Positions 48,964 through 58,956 of a stretch of 64,000 nucleotides of DNA are shown piece by piece. The position numbers and the translations under genes were made by a program. The DNA is from CAYVTV01 sp964563105 (GTDB lineage Bacteria > Bacteroidota > Bacteroidia > Bacteroidales > GCA-2748055), in contig CAZLXM010000003.1 in the NCBI GenBank assembly GCA_964563105.1, positions 1 to 64,000 of the forward strand, read 5' to 3'. Position 1 is the stretch's first letter. Every line of letters begins with the position of its first letter. Below the pieces are notes generated by a model. That model saw nothing but the letters and a program-made list of their open reading frames with translations. It did not search any database and was not told the DNA's origin.

Positions 48964-50010
48964 ATGAAAAAATTATTTGTTATTTTATTGATTGTTGGAA
49001 TAGCGGCATGTGAAAATCAAGAAGTAACCTTCCCCGATTATGATTTAAAGGCAGTTTATTTCCCTGTTCAACTTCCTATAAGAACTCTTTCTTTAGGAGA
49101 AGACAGACTGGATAATTCTCTTGATAAACAATATATATTTGATATAGGCGCAACCATTGGAGGAATGTATGAAAATAAACGGGAGTGGACAATAGATTAT
49201 GTTGTGGACCCTTCTTTAACAAATGATGTTTACACAAACACTGATCCTAACTTAAAAATAATACCTCTCCCTACTGAATATTATACAATTAGCCCTTTAA
49301 ACAAAATTATAATTCCAAAAGGGGAGTTTAATGGAAGGATACGTATACAACTCACAAGGGATTTCTTTGATGATCCATTAGCATTGACCGGACAATATGT
49401 TGTTCCCTTACGGATGACAAACACTTCTGCTGATTCAATACTTTTAGGAAAGCCGGCAACTGATAATCCTGATCCAAGAATTAAAGCAGACTGGGAATCA
49501 GCTAAATTCCCTAAAAACTGGACTATGTACGGAATTAAATATGTGAATGCATATCACGGTACTTATTTACATCGAGGAAATGATGTAAGAGTAATTACTG
49601 AAACCGGAAATGTTCATGATACTGTTTATTTCGGAGATATATTTGGACACCGGGAAAAAGATCCATTAATTAATTTAACAACTCTTGGTATAACAAAAGC
49701 CAGGATGAATGGACTGGGGAACTTATCAGGTGAAGGACGTTCACTTGTCCTTAATTTTGATAATGAAAACGGAAAATCAGGTTCAATCACAATAAGTCCT
49801 TGTGACGATGCCGATTATGAAGTAACAGGAACAGGCCGGTATTTCGACAAAGCATCAAGCAGTGAAACATGGTCTTTTCTGATGTGGCAAGCCATGTATC
49901 TTAATTATACCTATCAGGATAATACTTATACTCACAATATTCGTGACACTTTGGTTTTTAGAGACAGAGGATTAAAATGGGAAGAAAATAATATTTTAAT
50001 ACTTCCTTAA
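48964..50010 (+). CDS. DUF1735-type surface lipoprotein (copy B)
   Basis: A 348-residue lipoprotein (leader LLIVGIAACENQEVTFPDYD). It matches 20435-21478 closely, with RTLSLGEDRLDNSLDKQYIF and YHGTYLHRGNDVRV, and the C-terminal DADYEVTGTGRYFDKASSSE. It ends the four-gene SusCD-SusCD block of PUL B. In place of the PQQ and FAD genes of PUL A, a GH123-like enzyme follows after 268 bp. Confidence 0.8.
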   Translation: MKKLFVILLIVGIAACENQEVTFPDYDLKAVYFPVQLPIRTLSLGEDRLDNSLDKQYIFDIGATIGGMYENKREWTIDYVVDPSLTNDVYTNTDPNLKIIPLPTEYYTISPLNKIIIPKGEFNGRIRIQLTRDFFDDPLALTGQYVVPLRMTNTSADSILLGKPATDNPDPRIKADWESAKFPKNWTMYGIKYVNAYHGTYLHRGNDVRVITETGNVHDTVYFGDIFGHREKDPLINLTTLGITKARMNGLGNLSGEGRSLVLNFDNENGKSGSITISPCDDADYEVTGTGRYFDKASSSETWSFLMWQAMYLNYTYQDNTYTHNIRDTLVFRDRGLKWEENNILILP

Positions 50011-50278
50011 AATTAATATTTGGAACTGTTAAATAATTTCATGCGGCTTAAAAGAAATGTAAAACTATATTTTAAAAATAGCAGGCTGTCTATTAATTAA
50101 AATCAGGTACTAATAACAAATTTTTTTTAAGAATCCGGAAATTCTTTCAAAATATTCAGTCTAAACGTTAAAATATTGAAATTAAAAGTATTTCAAACTT
50201 TTTATTCCGGCTAATCAAGCTTTCTAAAATTTTGCTTAAGAAATTGAAAAATAATCGTTAACGAAAAAATAAAATATC

Positions 50279-52045
50279 ATGATTAAGTTCAGATCATTAG
50301 TCTTATTTATTGTTATTATATTAGTTTATAATACCTGCACTAAAGTTACAACAACAAAGAAGCCAATGCAACTACTTGCATTCAACAGTATGGAGAGGAT
50401 TGATCAATCGGGTAAAGCATCCGGAAAAACTGAAATTAATATAAAAGCCGCAAAAAACGAATGGGAGTCATTTCAAGTAGCGGTTACTGCTATCGATACA
50501 AATCTTAAAATCAGCAAAGTTGAAATATCTGACCTTATCGGAGATAATAATATAAAAATCGAAAAAGAAAATTTTACTTTTTATAAAATAGAACATGTTC
50601 AGGTAAGGCTATCATCTCCCAGAACAAATATGCCACCGGGTTTATACGCCGACCCTCTAATTCCTTTTATTAATCCGGTTACAGGTGATGCTGTTGAACC
50701 TTACAAACGTGCGCGTATTAAGGGTGGAAAATGGGGTGACCCTATGGTTGAAAGTGGTTCATATATCTATTCGCTTCCATTCGAGGTAGCTAATGGTCAC
50801 CATCAGATAATCTGGATTGATGTATTCATTCCCAAAACTGCATTAGCGGGAGATTATTTTGGCAAATTAAAAATTTCAGCGGGCCGTGATCTTATTGAAG
50901 AAATGCCTGTAACATTAACTGTATGGGATTTTACACTACCTGACAAAGCAAGCCATAGAAATTCATTTGGTAATTTTAGTCAAATACCACGTTATTTCCC
51001 TGATGTGACAGCAGATTCGGAAGAATTCAGGGAAATAGAAATGCGTTTTTGTGAAGAATTAGCCAAACACAGGCTTAATCCCCCAATACCGGATTATCTT
51101 CTGCCACAAGTTAATAAAGATGGTTCTTTAACAATTATACCGGAAAAACACAAGGCGTTGACAAACTTTATTCAAAGAACTAATTTGGCGGATTTTAGAA
51201 TTCCAAAATCTACATTTGCAACACTTCCCCGAAGAATAACAGATTCAAATTATGCAACAATAAGTGCTGATGAAAAACATAAGGCAATCCGGTATTACAG
51301 AGAATACTACCAATATTTAAAAGATAATGGTTGGGAAAAGCGGGCATATTTATATTTATGGGATGAGCCAAATTTAAAAGAAAATTATGAGCAGGTACTG
51401 GTTCTCGGAGCATTAGTGCGTGAAGCTTCTTCCGATATAAAAATCCTTGTTGTTGAACCACCTGTGCCGGATCAGCCGGATTGGCCGGATATGGATCCTG
51501 TTGTAGATATATGGTGTCCTTTATGGCCGCTACTGGAAAAAGTAAAAGACTCAATTAATGCAAAAATTGCCATGGGAGACGAAGTATGGTCATATACCGC
51601 TCTGGTCCAAGGATCTGATGAATTCAGGGCTCCTTATTGGCATATTGACAGACCATTGGCAGTTTATAGAGTTCCTACATGGATGAACTGGCAATATAAA
51701 ATTACCGGACTTTTATATTGGTCTACTTTTACCGGAGGGACAATGGTTGACCCATGGTGGAACCCGGCTTTTCGCAATCGCTATAATGGCGGAGGTTATT
51801 TATTTTATCCGGGTACCCTTTGCGGTATTAACGGTCCGGTAACCTCCATGCGACTGAAAGTAATCAGGGACAGCATGGAGGATTATGAATATTTTGAAAT
51901 CTTAAAAAACCTGACCGACAGAGAAACTGTTAACGAAATTATTAATGAAATCACTACTAAATATTGGATCTATTCCGAGAATCCGGAAGATTATTATAAA
52001 GCGCGGGAAAAACTCGCAAATGCAATATTAAACGCGAAAAAGTAA
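50279..52045 (+). CDS. GH123-like (DUF4091) glycoside hydrolase, lipoprotein
   Basis: A 588-residue protein with a leader ending ILVYNTCTK, so probably a lipoprotein. Residues about 30-230 form the N-terminal beta domain (INIKAAKNEWESFQVAVTAI). The catalytic region has D362-E363 in YLYLWDEPN, matching the Asp-Glu pair of GH123 N-acetylgalactosaminidases, and the DUF4091 end block TGLLYWSTFTGGTMVDPWWN and MRLKVIRDSMEDYEYFEIL. GH123 members use substrate-assisted catalysis on beta-GalNAc, but many DUF4091 proteins are uncharacterised. It is the last plus-strand gene of PUL B and stops 8 bp from the convergent gene at 52054. Confidence 0.72.
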   Translation: MIKFRSLVLFIVIILVYNTCTKVTTTKKPMQLLAFNSMERIDQSGKASGKTEINIKAAKNEWESFQVAVTAIDTNLKISKVEISDLIGDNNIKIEKENFTFYKIEHVQVRLSSPRTNMPPGLYADPLIPFINPVTGDAVEPYKRARIKGGKWGDPMVESGSYIYSLPFEVANGHHQIIWIDVFIPKTALAGDYFGKLKISAGRDLIEEMPVTLTVWDFTLPDKASHRNSFGNFSQIPRYFPDVTADSEEFREIEMRFCEELAKHRLNPPIPDYLLPQVNKDGSLTIIPEKHKALTNFIQRTNLADFRIPKSTFATLPRRITDSNYATISADEKHKAIRYYREYYQYLKDNGWEKRAYLYLWDEPNLKENYEQVLVLGALVREASSDIKILVVEPPVPDQPDWPDMDPVVDIWCPLWPLLEKVKDSINAKIAMGDEVWSYTALVQGSDEFRAPYWHIDRPLAVYRVPTWMNWQYKITGLLYWSTFTGGTMVDPWWNPAFRNRYNGGGYLFYPGTLCGINGPVTSMRLKVIRDSMEDYEYFEILKNLTDRETVNEIINEITTKYWIYSENPEDYYKAREKLANAILNAKK

Positions 52046-52053
52046 AAAATATG

Positions 52054-54121
52054 CTATTCAATAATATTGAATTGACGTACAATTTCTTTTGATCCCCTGG
52101 AATTACCGGCATTCACTCTTATTGCATTTGTCCCCGGTGTCAATGATATAAGTTTAAGGAATAAACCCTGCGGGCTGACCGGCACTTCAGTCCCGTTAAT
52201 TAAAACCTTTGTACCGGGCTCGGCCCATCCAGATACACCAACTCTGGTTAAACTTGAAATTGCCGTATATTCAACAGGATTTGTTTCCACATAAATCATT
52301 GGTGATTTATCAAAATCCAATAATTCATTAATAACCTTCATTTTAGCCTGATATAAAACCTGTGGGTCATGGGTATACTCTTCAAACCCCTGAATAGCTT
52401 CATTTATAATCCCTTTACTCCTCTGTTTTGGATTAATCCAGCTAAAGCGCGATCCAAGAGAATCTTTAAGGGCTTCAATCCTCTTCTCCAGCATCAGAAA
52501 ATATTCATATTCCTGAATTCCATTACGCATTTGTTCCCATCTTAAAGAATTAAGGACACCATCTTTAACGGGATAAACATTCCAGCCGTCTCCAAGATGC
52601 CTTCCTACTTCATTATAAGGATCATCTGTCCATGAATTCCATCCCCATTTCAGGTATCCTGTTGCATCATATTTATAGTTAAACCAATGCAATAACCTGT
52701 TATGGATCAATGGCAGGTCAATAGTTTTATTAAGAATGCGGCTACGGTCAATTGTACCAACGGTATAAAACCAAAGCTCAGTCCCTTTTTCCTGTGCTTT
52801 CTTCCACTCATCATACCAGGTAATAAAATGCCCCAGTTTCGGAACAGCAACTTCAAGTTCATCAGTAATTAAATATGTTTCTATCGCGTCCATTCTTATC
52901 AGATCAGGTGCCAGANNNNNNNNNNNNNNNNNNNNNNNNNNNTACTCGCGCCTAAAGTGGGTTCATGCTTCCGCGCTTGGGTGACAGATTTTTCATATAA
53001 GCTGAAATTTCCATCCAGGGAATTGCATTATGATGGGCAGGTTCATCCATAACATGGAAATATGTTTTATCCAACCAGCCCTTTTCACGGAGATGACTTT
53101 CAAATGCGGGCAATAGCTGCGGGATAACTTCTTCACCTGATAAAATTATAAGATTTCCGGAATTCAAGTCTTTAACATTATTAAAATCACTCAGAGACAG
53201 TTCTGTACTATGCCATTTTTTTTCACCACGACTGGTTAAAAAACCTGTTTCCAGATAATTCATTTTCCCTGTATTCCAAAAAACATCGGCAATCTGATCG
53301 AATCGGGTAAAATCAAATAAAAGCTTATTGTCTTTGGATTTTTGTATCTCAATAACACCCATCATAGGTACACGAAAAACATTTTGTCTGTGTGCAACCA
53401 TATTTTCGGCGTATTTGTTAAGCATTGCAAACCATGCATCTGAATATTGTTCGCTTATCCCGTGAAATTTCACGAAGCTTCCCGTATTATGCCATTGTGT
53501 AACTTTTAAATTTCTTTCGGAGCTTAATGTTAAAGGATATATGGTTATACTGACGGGTAAAGATTGTCCACCCTGAGAAGTTTTCACAGAAATACTGCCT
53601 GTATATAATCCTTCAGGAGCATTTTCCGGAATAGAAATAGTCAGCCAGATAGATTTATACTCATTTTTAGCCAGGTTTACCTGTTTTTCAGCCATCAGAT
53701 AATCCGGATATCTGGCAGGGGCTTTCCTGTCAATAATATAAGAAGGTTGATTTGGCGTATTAGTTAGCAAAGGTATACTCCCTACAAAATCCCATAAAAC
53801 ATTCCCGGAAGGTAAAACATAAGAGCCTGTAGTACTTCTAATTGCACTCACTTCAGCACTTATGTTGGAAAGTGCCTTTTTGGATGTGAAGGCACATTGT
53901 CCGGAGAGCACCTCCCCCCTTATCCCGAATAATTTAATGGTATCGGATGCAGGAGGCAGCTTAAACCCATCTTCATAAATGCGTGCAAGATCACTTACAG
54001 CAAAAAGTTTAAAATTTTGTGCAATAATTATAGAATAATTAGAAAATGAAAAAAATACAACAATAAAAACAGTTTTCAGCATTATCAGCCTTTGCCGGAG
54101 AAATAATGTTTTAGGATTCAT
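52054..54121 (-). CDS. GH123-like (DUF4091) exported glycoside hydrolase with C-terminal Ig-like domain; contains an assembly gap
   Basis: One gene split by 27 N at 52916-52942. The N-terminal part (from 54121) has a signal peptide ending SIIIAQ, a beta domain, and D359-E360 in YFHVMDEPAHHN. The C-terminal part has MDAIETYLITDELEVAVPKL, GWNSWTDDPYNEVGRHLGDG, and MRNGIQEYEYFLMLEKRIEA, followed by an Ig-like domain (VSGWAEPGTKVLINGTEVPV). Next to the gap, about 36 bases (52943-52978) encode residues with no counterpart in the paralogue and a stop codon; they look like a mis-joined contig end. The tandem paralogue is 54165-56131, with 43 bp between the genes. Confidence 0.75.
52916..52942. other. 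Assembly gap (27 N) inside the first minus-strand GH123-like gene
   Basis: Undetermined bases. On one side the frame reads MKNLSP and on the other LAPDLIRMDAIET, so the two contig ends already overlap in protein terms at L-(S/A)-P. The true gap may be zero or negative once the extra bases beside it are removed. Confidence 0.95.
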
Positions 54122-54164
54122 ACAATTAAGTTTAAAATTTTCAAATTATTATTCGAAATGATAG

Positions 54165-56131
54165 TTAATACTTCACAATCGTTTGCCTTATGATCTCTTT
54201 TGAACCATTTGGATGTGCCGCCTTAATCCTAATTGTTCCATCCCTGCCGGGGCTGACCTTTGCAACAAATAATCCGTACGAATTAACTGGTAAAGATGAA
54301 TTATTAACGGAAATAGTTGTTCCGGGGTCAGCCCATCCAAACAATTCAATAGACGCTTTATCGTGTAAGGCAGGTCCTTCGGAAGGAAGAGTCTGGACAT
54401 AAACTTTTGGCGGTTTGTTGAAGTCCATAATATCATTAATAAGCTCCATTTTAGCATTATACATAACATCCGGATCATTCGAAAAATCGGCAAAATCTTT
54501 TATGACCCTGGTAGCAATTTCTTTAGGTCTTTGTTTGGGGTCAATCCAGTTAAAACGGGACCCGAGTGAATCTTTAAGTGAACGGGTCATATCTTCCAAC
54601 ATCCAAAAATATTCATAATCCTGGATCCCATTGCGCATTTGTTCCCAACGCAAAGAATTTAAAACACCATTTTTGGAAGGATAGACATGCCATCCGTCTC
54701 CAAAATGCATTCCAACTTCCTTAAAAGGATCTTCGGTCCATGAATTCCATCCCCAGTGCAAAAAACCTGTAGCATCATATTTATAATTCATCCAATGAAG
54801 GGTCCGGTTCTGGATCACAGGTAAATCTATGGTTTTATTTGGATATAATGTACCCTGATGGATACCTACGGTATAAAACCATAATTCCACCCCTCTTTCC
54901 TGTGCTTTTTTATAAACATCATACCACGATGCAAAATGGTTGAGTTTGGGCACAGCAATCTCAATATCATCAAGAAGATAAGTTGTTTCAATAGCATCCA
55001 TACGAATAAGATCCGGTGCATATTTGTGAATATATTGTGAAAAGCTTACCCATGAAAGGGCATTGAATAATACGGGCTCATCCTGAATATGGAACCAGGT
55101 TTTATTAAGCCAGCCTTTCTGACGGAGATGCGACTCTAACGCTGCAACGAGGGACGGAATTACAACAGGGCCCGGATGACTAAGTTTTTCACCGGTTTCA
55201 GCTAAAGTAACAGTTATATCTTTCCATCTGAAATTGAAAGGATATCACCAAATCAAATCTATGAGATGNNNNNNNNNNGAAAGCCTGTCTCAAGATAATC
55301 CATCTTTCCGGTATTCCAAAAAACCCGGGCAATTTGATCAAATCGGGAAAAATCAAAAGAAAAATCTCCTTCTTTATTTTGTATGATATCCACAACATCC
55401 AAAGTTACGCGAAAAGAATTTTTACGATGTGCCACCATATTTTCAGCATATTTTTTTAACATCGCAAACCATTCATCCGAGTATGTTTCCTTTATTCCAT
55501 GCCATTTTTCAAAGCCCCTCGTATTATACCATTCCACAATATTCAAATGCCTTTCAACAGACATAGTTAATGGATAAACTGTAAGCATTAAGGGAATAGA
55601 CTGCTCTCCCTGCAAACTTTTGACAACTACATTCCCTGAATAAATTCCTGCTTCGGCAGCTTCCGGAATACTTATTGTCAGCCAGACAGATTTATAAACT
55701 CCCTTATTTATATTCAATTGTCTTTCTTCCATAAGATATTCGGGAAATCTGGCAGGAGCTTTTCTTACCACAGAAGTTTCAGGATAATTTCTTGTATTTG
55801 CAGTTAAAGGTATACTGCCAACAAAGTTCCATTCCACAACAGAAGAATTCAAATTCTTTTCTGAATCTTTACTTGTCAGGGAACTCACTTCAACTGTAAG
55901 GTCAGTAAGATTCGCTTTTGCATTTATCGCGCATTGTCCGGAGATAATCTCTCCCCTGATCCCAAAAACTTTAATTGTATCTTTGTTCGGGGGCAATTTA
56001 TATCCATCCTCAAAAACACGTTGCAGATCGCTTACAGCAAATAAACGAAATGGCTGGGAATTCAAAACAAAGTTAAATGATAATAAAATCATTATTACAA
56101 AAAACAGTCTGATACAATAATATCTTTTCAT
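54165..56131 (-). CDS. GH123-like (DUF4091) exported glycoside hydrolase with C-terminal Ig-like domain; gap and frameshift
   Basis: Paralogue of the gene at 52054-54121. The N-terminal part runs from 56131 (signal peptide ending NSQPF; RLFAVSDLQRVFEDGYKLPP) to 10 N at 55269-55278. The rest reads to 54165: DITVTLAETGEKLSHPGP, then HLRQKGWLNKTWFHIQDEPV with the catalytic D-E pair (bases 55077-55082), APDLIRMDAIETTYLLDDIE, GWNSWTEDPFKEVGMHFGDG, MRNGIQDYEYFWMLEDMTRS, and an Ig-like end domain (LFGWADPGTTISVNNSSLPV). A one-base frame change is also needed at about 55229-55245. The coding sequence upstream of the internal ATG at 55001 is clearly part of the same gene. Confidence 0.75.
55269..55278. 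other. Assembly gap (10 N) inside the second minus-strand GH123-like gene
   Basis: Undetermined bases after YLETGF in the protein. By comparison with the paralogue (LTSRGEKKWHSTELSLSDF) some 15-20 residues are expected before the WKDI region, so the real gap is larger than ten bases or the flank is misassembled. Confidence 0.95.
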
Positions 56132-56557
56132 ATTTTAAAGATGTAAAGGTTGATGTTTAATAAATTATTATAATTACGAAATAGTTGTATTTTTTACGGT
56201 TATTCTGTTAATAAATCTATTGAAAAATCAATTTAAATTTTCATTTTTATATCCTTAAAAAACTATATTGTACTCCTGATAATAGTAATATCGCCTGCAC
56301 TGCTATAATCTGACAAATAGTTAAAAATAATTTTTGAGGAAATATTACCAGAAGCTATGTCAGTAATTCATATTAATGGATAACCCTGTCTTACAATTTA
56401 TCAAATTTCTACAATAAATTTTAAAAAACAAAATAATTTAATTTATAACAATAAATAAATCTTACTATACATTATTATAAATATTTCGGGAATTCCGAAT
56501 TTTAATATTTAAGATTTTTCAATAATTTGATAATTTAATATTCAAATTATCCACTCT
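56132..56557. other. Divergent AT-rich intergenic region without recognised elements
   Basis: These 426 bp separate the minus-strand GH123-like gene from the plus-strand CuA/NapH-type gene. I see no ORF, tRNA, long inverted repeat or good TTG-N19/20-TAnnTTTG match on either strand. Promoters for both genes should lie here but cannot be pinned down. Confidence 0.5.
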
Positions 56558-58558
56558 TTGTATCTCTCTCAAAAATTTTATATTTTTGAGTGTATCAAAA
56601 CTCCCGGAAATAAAGAAAACAGAAACAGGCCTATTTTGAAAATTAAATTCGTAATTATATTATTTTTGGCGGGTTGTATGGGTTTGCTATTAATAAATTT
56701 GTTTCCTTCAGAACCCTGTGATCGTTACATTCATGTTGAAAATTTCCGTTATGGTAAACGCCCGAATATTATAAGATGTAATCGTGGAGATCGTCTACAT
56801 CTGACTTTTTCAACTCTTGATACCGGACATTCTTTTTTTCTTGAAGAATTTGGAGTTGATGTAAAAGTAAGTCCCGGTATGGAAGAAGTATCAATATTTG
56901 ATGCAAAAAAACCTTTAGATAAACCTGTCATTGCAAATGAACTTATTCTTACAGCGGAACATCCGGGTATTTCAAAATATCTTATATCAAAAAGCCAGTA
57001 CAGATGTCATGTCTGGTGTGGCCCATTGCACGCATTCGAACAAGGGTCTCTTATTATCTTCCCAAATTCTCTTTTGGGATTTGGTACCGGAATTCTTTTA
57101 TGTTTATTAATCCTGCTTTTTATTCCGGGATATCATTTAAAAATGTTTAAGATTTCGGAAAAACAAAATTTTGATACAAAAAAAATAAGCAACTTTTGGA
57201 ATGGTGTTTTTCACTCAGCTACAACAAAGAATATTATAACCATACTATGTCTTCTGTTAATCTATACAGTAGTCCTGATTTCCATTTTTGGCACTCAAAA
57301 TGCAGGAAGGAATCTTGGCAGTATGATTATCTGGATGCTTTGGCTTCCTTTATTAATTGTGATTTTAATCCCTTTTTTTGGTCGTTTATGGTGTTATATA
57401 TGCCCCTTACCTTTTTTTGGCGAATTACTTCAACGAGGGAGTATGTTTTTTGTCAGAATGGGCAAAACAGGGCGTTTTAATAACAAATTTTCAGGGCTTA
57501 ATTTACGATGGCCTGAAAAGCTTAATAATTCATGGCCATTAATTATATCTTTTATGATCCTTGGAACTTTTTCAACCACTCTTGTATCTGTTCCTAAAAC
57601 AACTGGTCTGGTTCTTTTATCAATTGTACTTATAATAATCATTTTATCATTGATATTTGAATTAAGGGCATTTTGCAGATATCTGTGTCCTATTAATGCA
57701 TTTATGGGATATTATGCCAGGACCGGGAAACTGGCACTCAGGGTAAATGATGTTTCAGTTTGTTCCAAATGTAAGGGAAAATTTTGTGAAACAGGGAGTA
57801 ATAAAGGCTGGGCCTGTCCATATGGCCTAAATTGTGAGACCATAATTGACAATTCAAAATGTGGACTTTGTATGGAATGTTTACGTTCATGTTCTTACGA
57901 AAACACTGGTCTTCGATTAAAACCCTTTGGTATCAGCCCCTCAAATCTTACACTTAGTGAATCATTTTTAGGTATATCTCTTCTTGTAATGGGAGTTATT
58001 TATTGTATAGTTTATCATGGGCCATGGTCGGAGCTAAGAGAATATATCAATATAATTGATAAAAATAATTACAATTTATTTTTAATCTATACAATTGTTC
58101 TTTGGTTTTCTTCCCTGGTATTTTTCCCTGCTTTACTTTTATTGATTTCATATATAACGAAAAAGTATAGTAAAAGCTCCGTTTTAAAGACGCCTGACAT
58201 ATTTAAACATATCAGTAACGCAATAATTCCAGTGGGGCTCACCATCTGGATGGCTTTTGCAATTCCTTTGGTAATGGTCAATTTTACATTTGTACTTCAA
58301 TCTCTTTCAGATCCATTTGGCTGGGGCTGGAATCTTTTTGGTTTTGCAGGGCTTCCCTGGAAACAATTATTCCCCCGCTCAATTCCATGGATACAAGTAC
58401 TGCTTGTAATAACAGGAATTCTGTTTAGTCTTAAAAATTTATATGTTAATTTAAAAAATATAATATCAGAAAAGGAAATTAACAGAAGCTTAAAAATTAT
58501 TGGTTCTTCTTTTATTGTTTTTGGCTTCTTAATGGTTTTGTTGTTTGCTTATTATTAA
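56558..58558 (+). CDS. Membrane fusion of a CuA-like cupredoxin domain and a NapH/NosR-type 4Fe-4S ferredoxin
   Basis: A protein of up to 666 residues. The frame opens at a TTG (56558); a second TTG at 56636, just before KIKFVIILFLAGCMGLLLI, is an equally likely start. An exported cupredoxin domain (about 50-170) has a CuA-like ligand set: H91 in LDTGHSFF and C150-x3-C154-x3-H158 in CHVWCGPLHAF, with E161 where CuA has Met. Then several membrane helices with CYICPLPFFG and CRYLCPINAF, and two cluster motifs, C-x2-C-x4-C (CSKCKGKFC) with ACPYGLNC, and CGLCMECLRSC (C-x2-C-x2-C-x3-C). This looks like an electron conduit between cytoplasmic clusters and an outer copper site. No nos, nap or cytochrome oxidase genes are nearby. 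Confidence 0.75.
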   Translation: MYLSQKFYIFECIKTPGNKENRNRPILKIKFVIILFLAGCMGLLLINLFPSEPCDRYIHVENFRYGKRPNIIRCNRGDRLHLTFSTLDTGHSFFLEEFGVDVKVSPGMEEVSIFDAKKPLDKPVIANELILTAEHPGISKYLISKSQYRCHVWCGPLHAFEQGSLIIFPNSLLGFGTGILLCLLILLFIPGYHLKMFKISEKQNFDTKKISNFWNGVFHSATTKNIITILCLLLIYTVVLISIFGTQNAGRNLGSMIIWMLWLPLLIVILIPFFGRLWCYICPLPFFGELLQRGSMFFVRMGKTGRFNNKFSGLNLRWPEKLNNSWPLIISFMILGTFSTTLVSVPKTTGLVLLSIVLIIIILSLIFELRAFCRYLCPINAFMGYYARTGKLALRVNDVSVCSKCKGKFCETGSNKGWACPYGLNCETIIDNSKCGLCMECLRSCSYENTGLRLKPFGISPSNLTLSESFLGISLLVMGVIYCIVYHGPWSELREYINIIDKNNYNLFLIYTIVLWFSSLVFFPALLLLISYITKKYSKSSVLKTPDIFKHISNAIIPVGLTIWMAFAIPLVMVNFTFVLQSLSDPFGWGWNLFGFAGLPWKQLFPRSIPWIQVLLVITGILFSLKNLYVNLKNIISEKEINRSLKIIGSSFIVFGFLMVLLFAYY

Positions 58559-58615
58559 AAGAAAAAAAATGATTTTCAGAAAAATGTTGCAAAAATGTTA
58601 AAAATTGAATAGCTC

Positions 58616-58646
58616 TTGTTAATAATAAATACATTTATTACATTTG
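58616..58646 (+). promoter_or_regulatory. Promoter for the third SusC gene (Bacteroidota type)
   Basis: TTG at 58616-58618, a 20-base spacer and TACATTTG at 58639-58646 match TTG-N19/20-TAnnTTTG fully. The next gene on this strand is SusC at 58957, so the leader would be about 300 bases. Confidence 0.6.
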
Positions 58647-58652
58647 AATGAA

Positions 58653-58956
58653 ATAATGTTTTTTCTCCTGACATCGCGTTCTACACACTTATACGGTGAT
58701 TGATAAGTCGAACCTAATCTTCAGGTTTAAAGTAATGAAAAAGTGTACCTGGGAGAAACGGTATTGAATCTGTTAAGACTTATAATTAAATTATAGCAAT
58801 AGTATAGTACAGATTTCTATTTAAGCTGTTTTTTTATTTTTAACTAAAACCGTATGCCTATGAATAAAGTTCAAACTAATTTCTCTCTTGTCATTTTATT
58901 ACGACTTACATTTTCTTATCGAAATTTTGCTTGAAGTTATAAATTAAATCAAACCT
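58653..58956 (+). promoter_or_regulatory. Long, possibly structured 5' leader of the third SusC gene
   Basis: No gene is present. Possible pairings are TCTCC (58664-58668) with GGAGA (58752-58756), enclosing ACACTT (58685-58690) with AAGTGT (58741-58746), enclosing a hairpin AACCT/AGGTT (58711-58727). CTTAT (58688-58692) with ATAAG (58703-58707) would compete with the second helix. Further on are TATAATT-A-AATTATA (58781-58795) and a weak ACAG/CTGT stem running into seven T (58809-58835). A regulatory leader or attenuator is possible, but the helices are short and were found by eye. Confidence 0.35.

Noticed and set aside
55198..55398. Small separate gene across the gap in the GH123-like gene
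   Set aside because: It is a shifted frame of the GH123-like gene crossing the N run; the neighbouring frames carry the conserved sequence.
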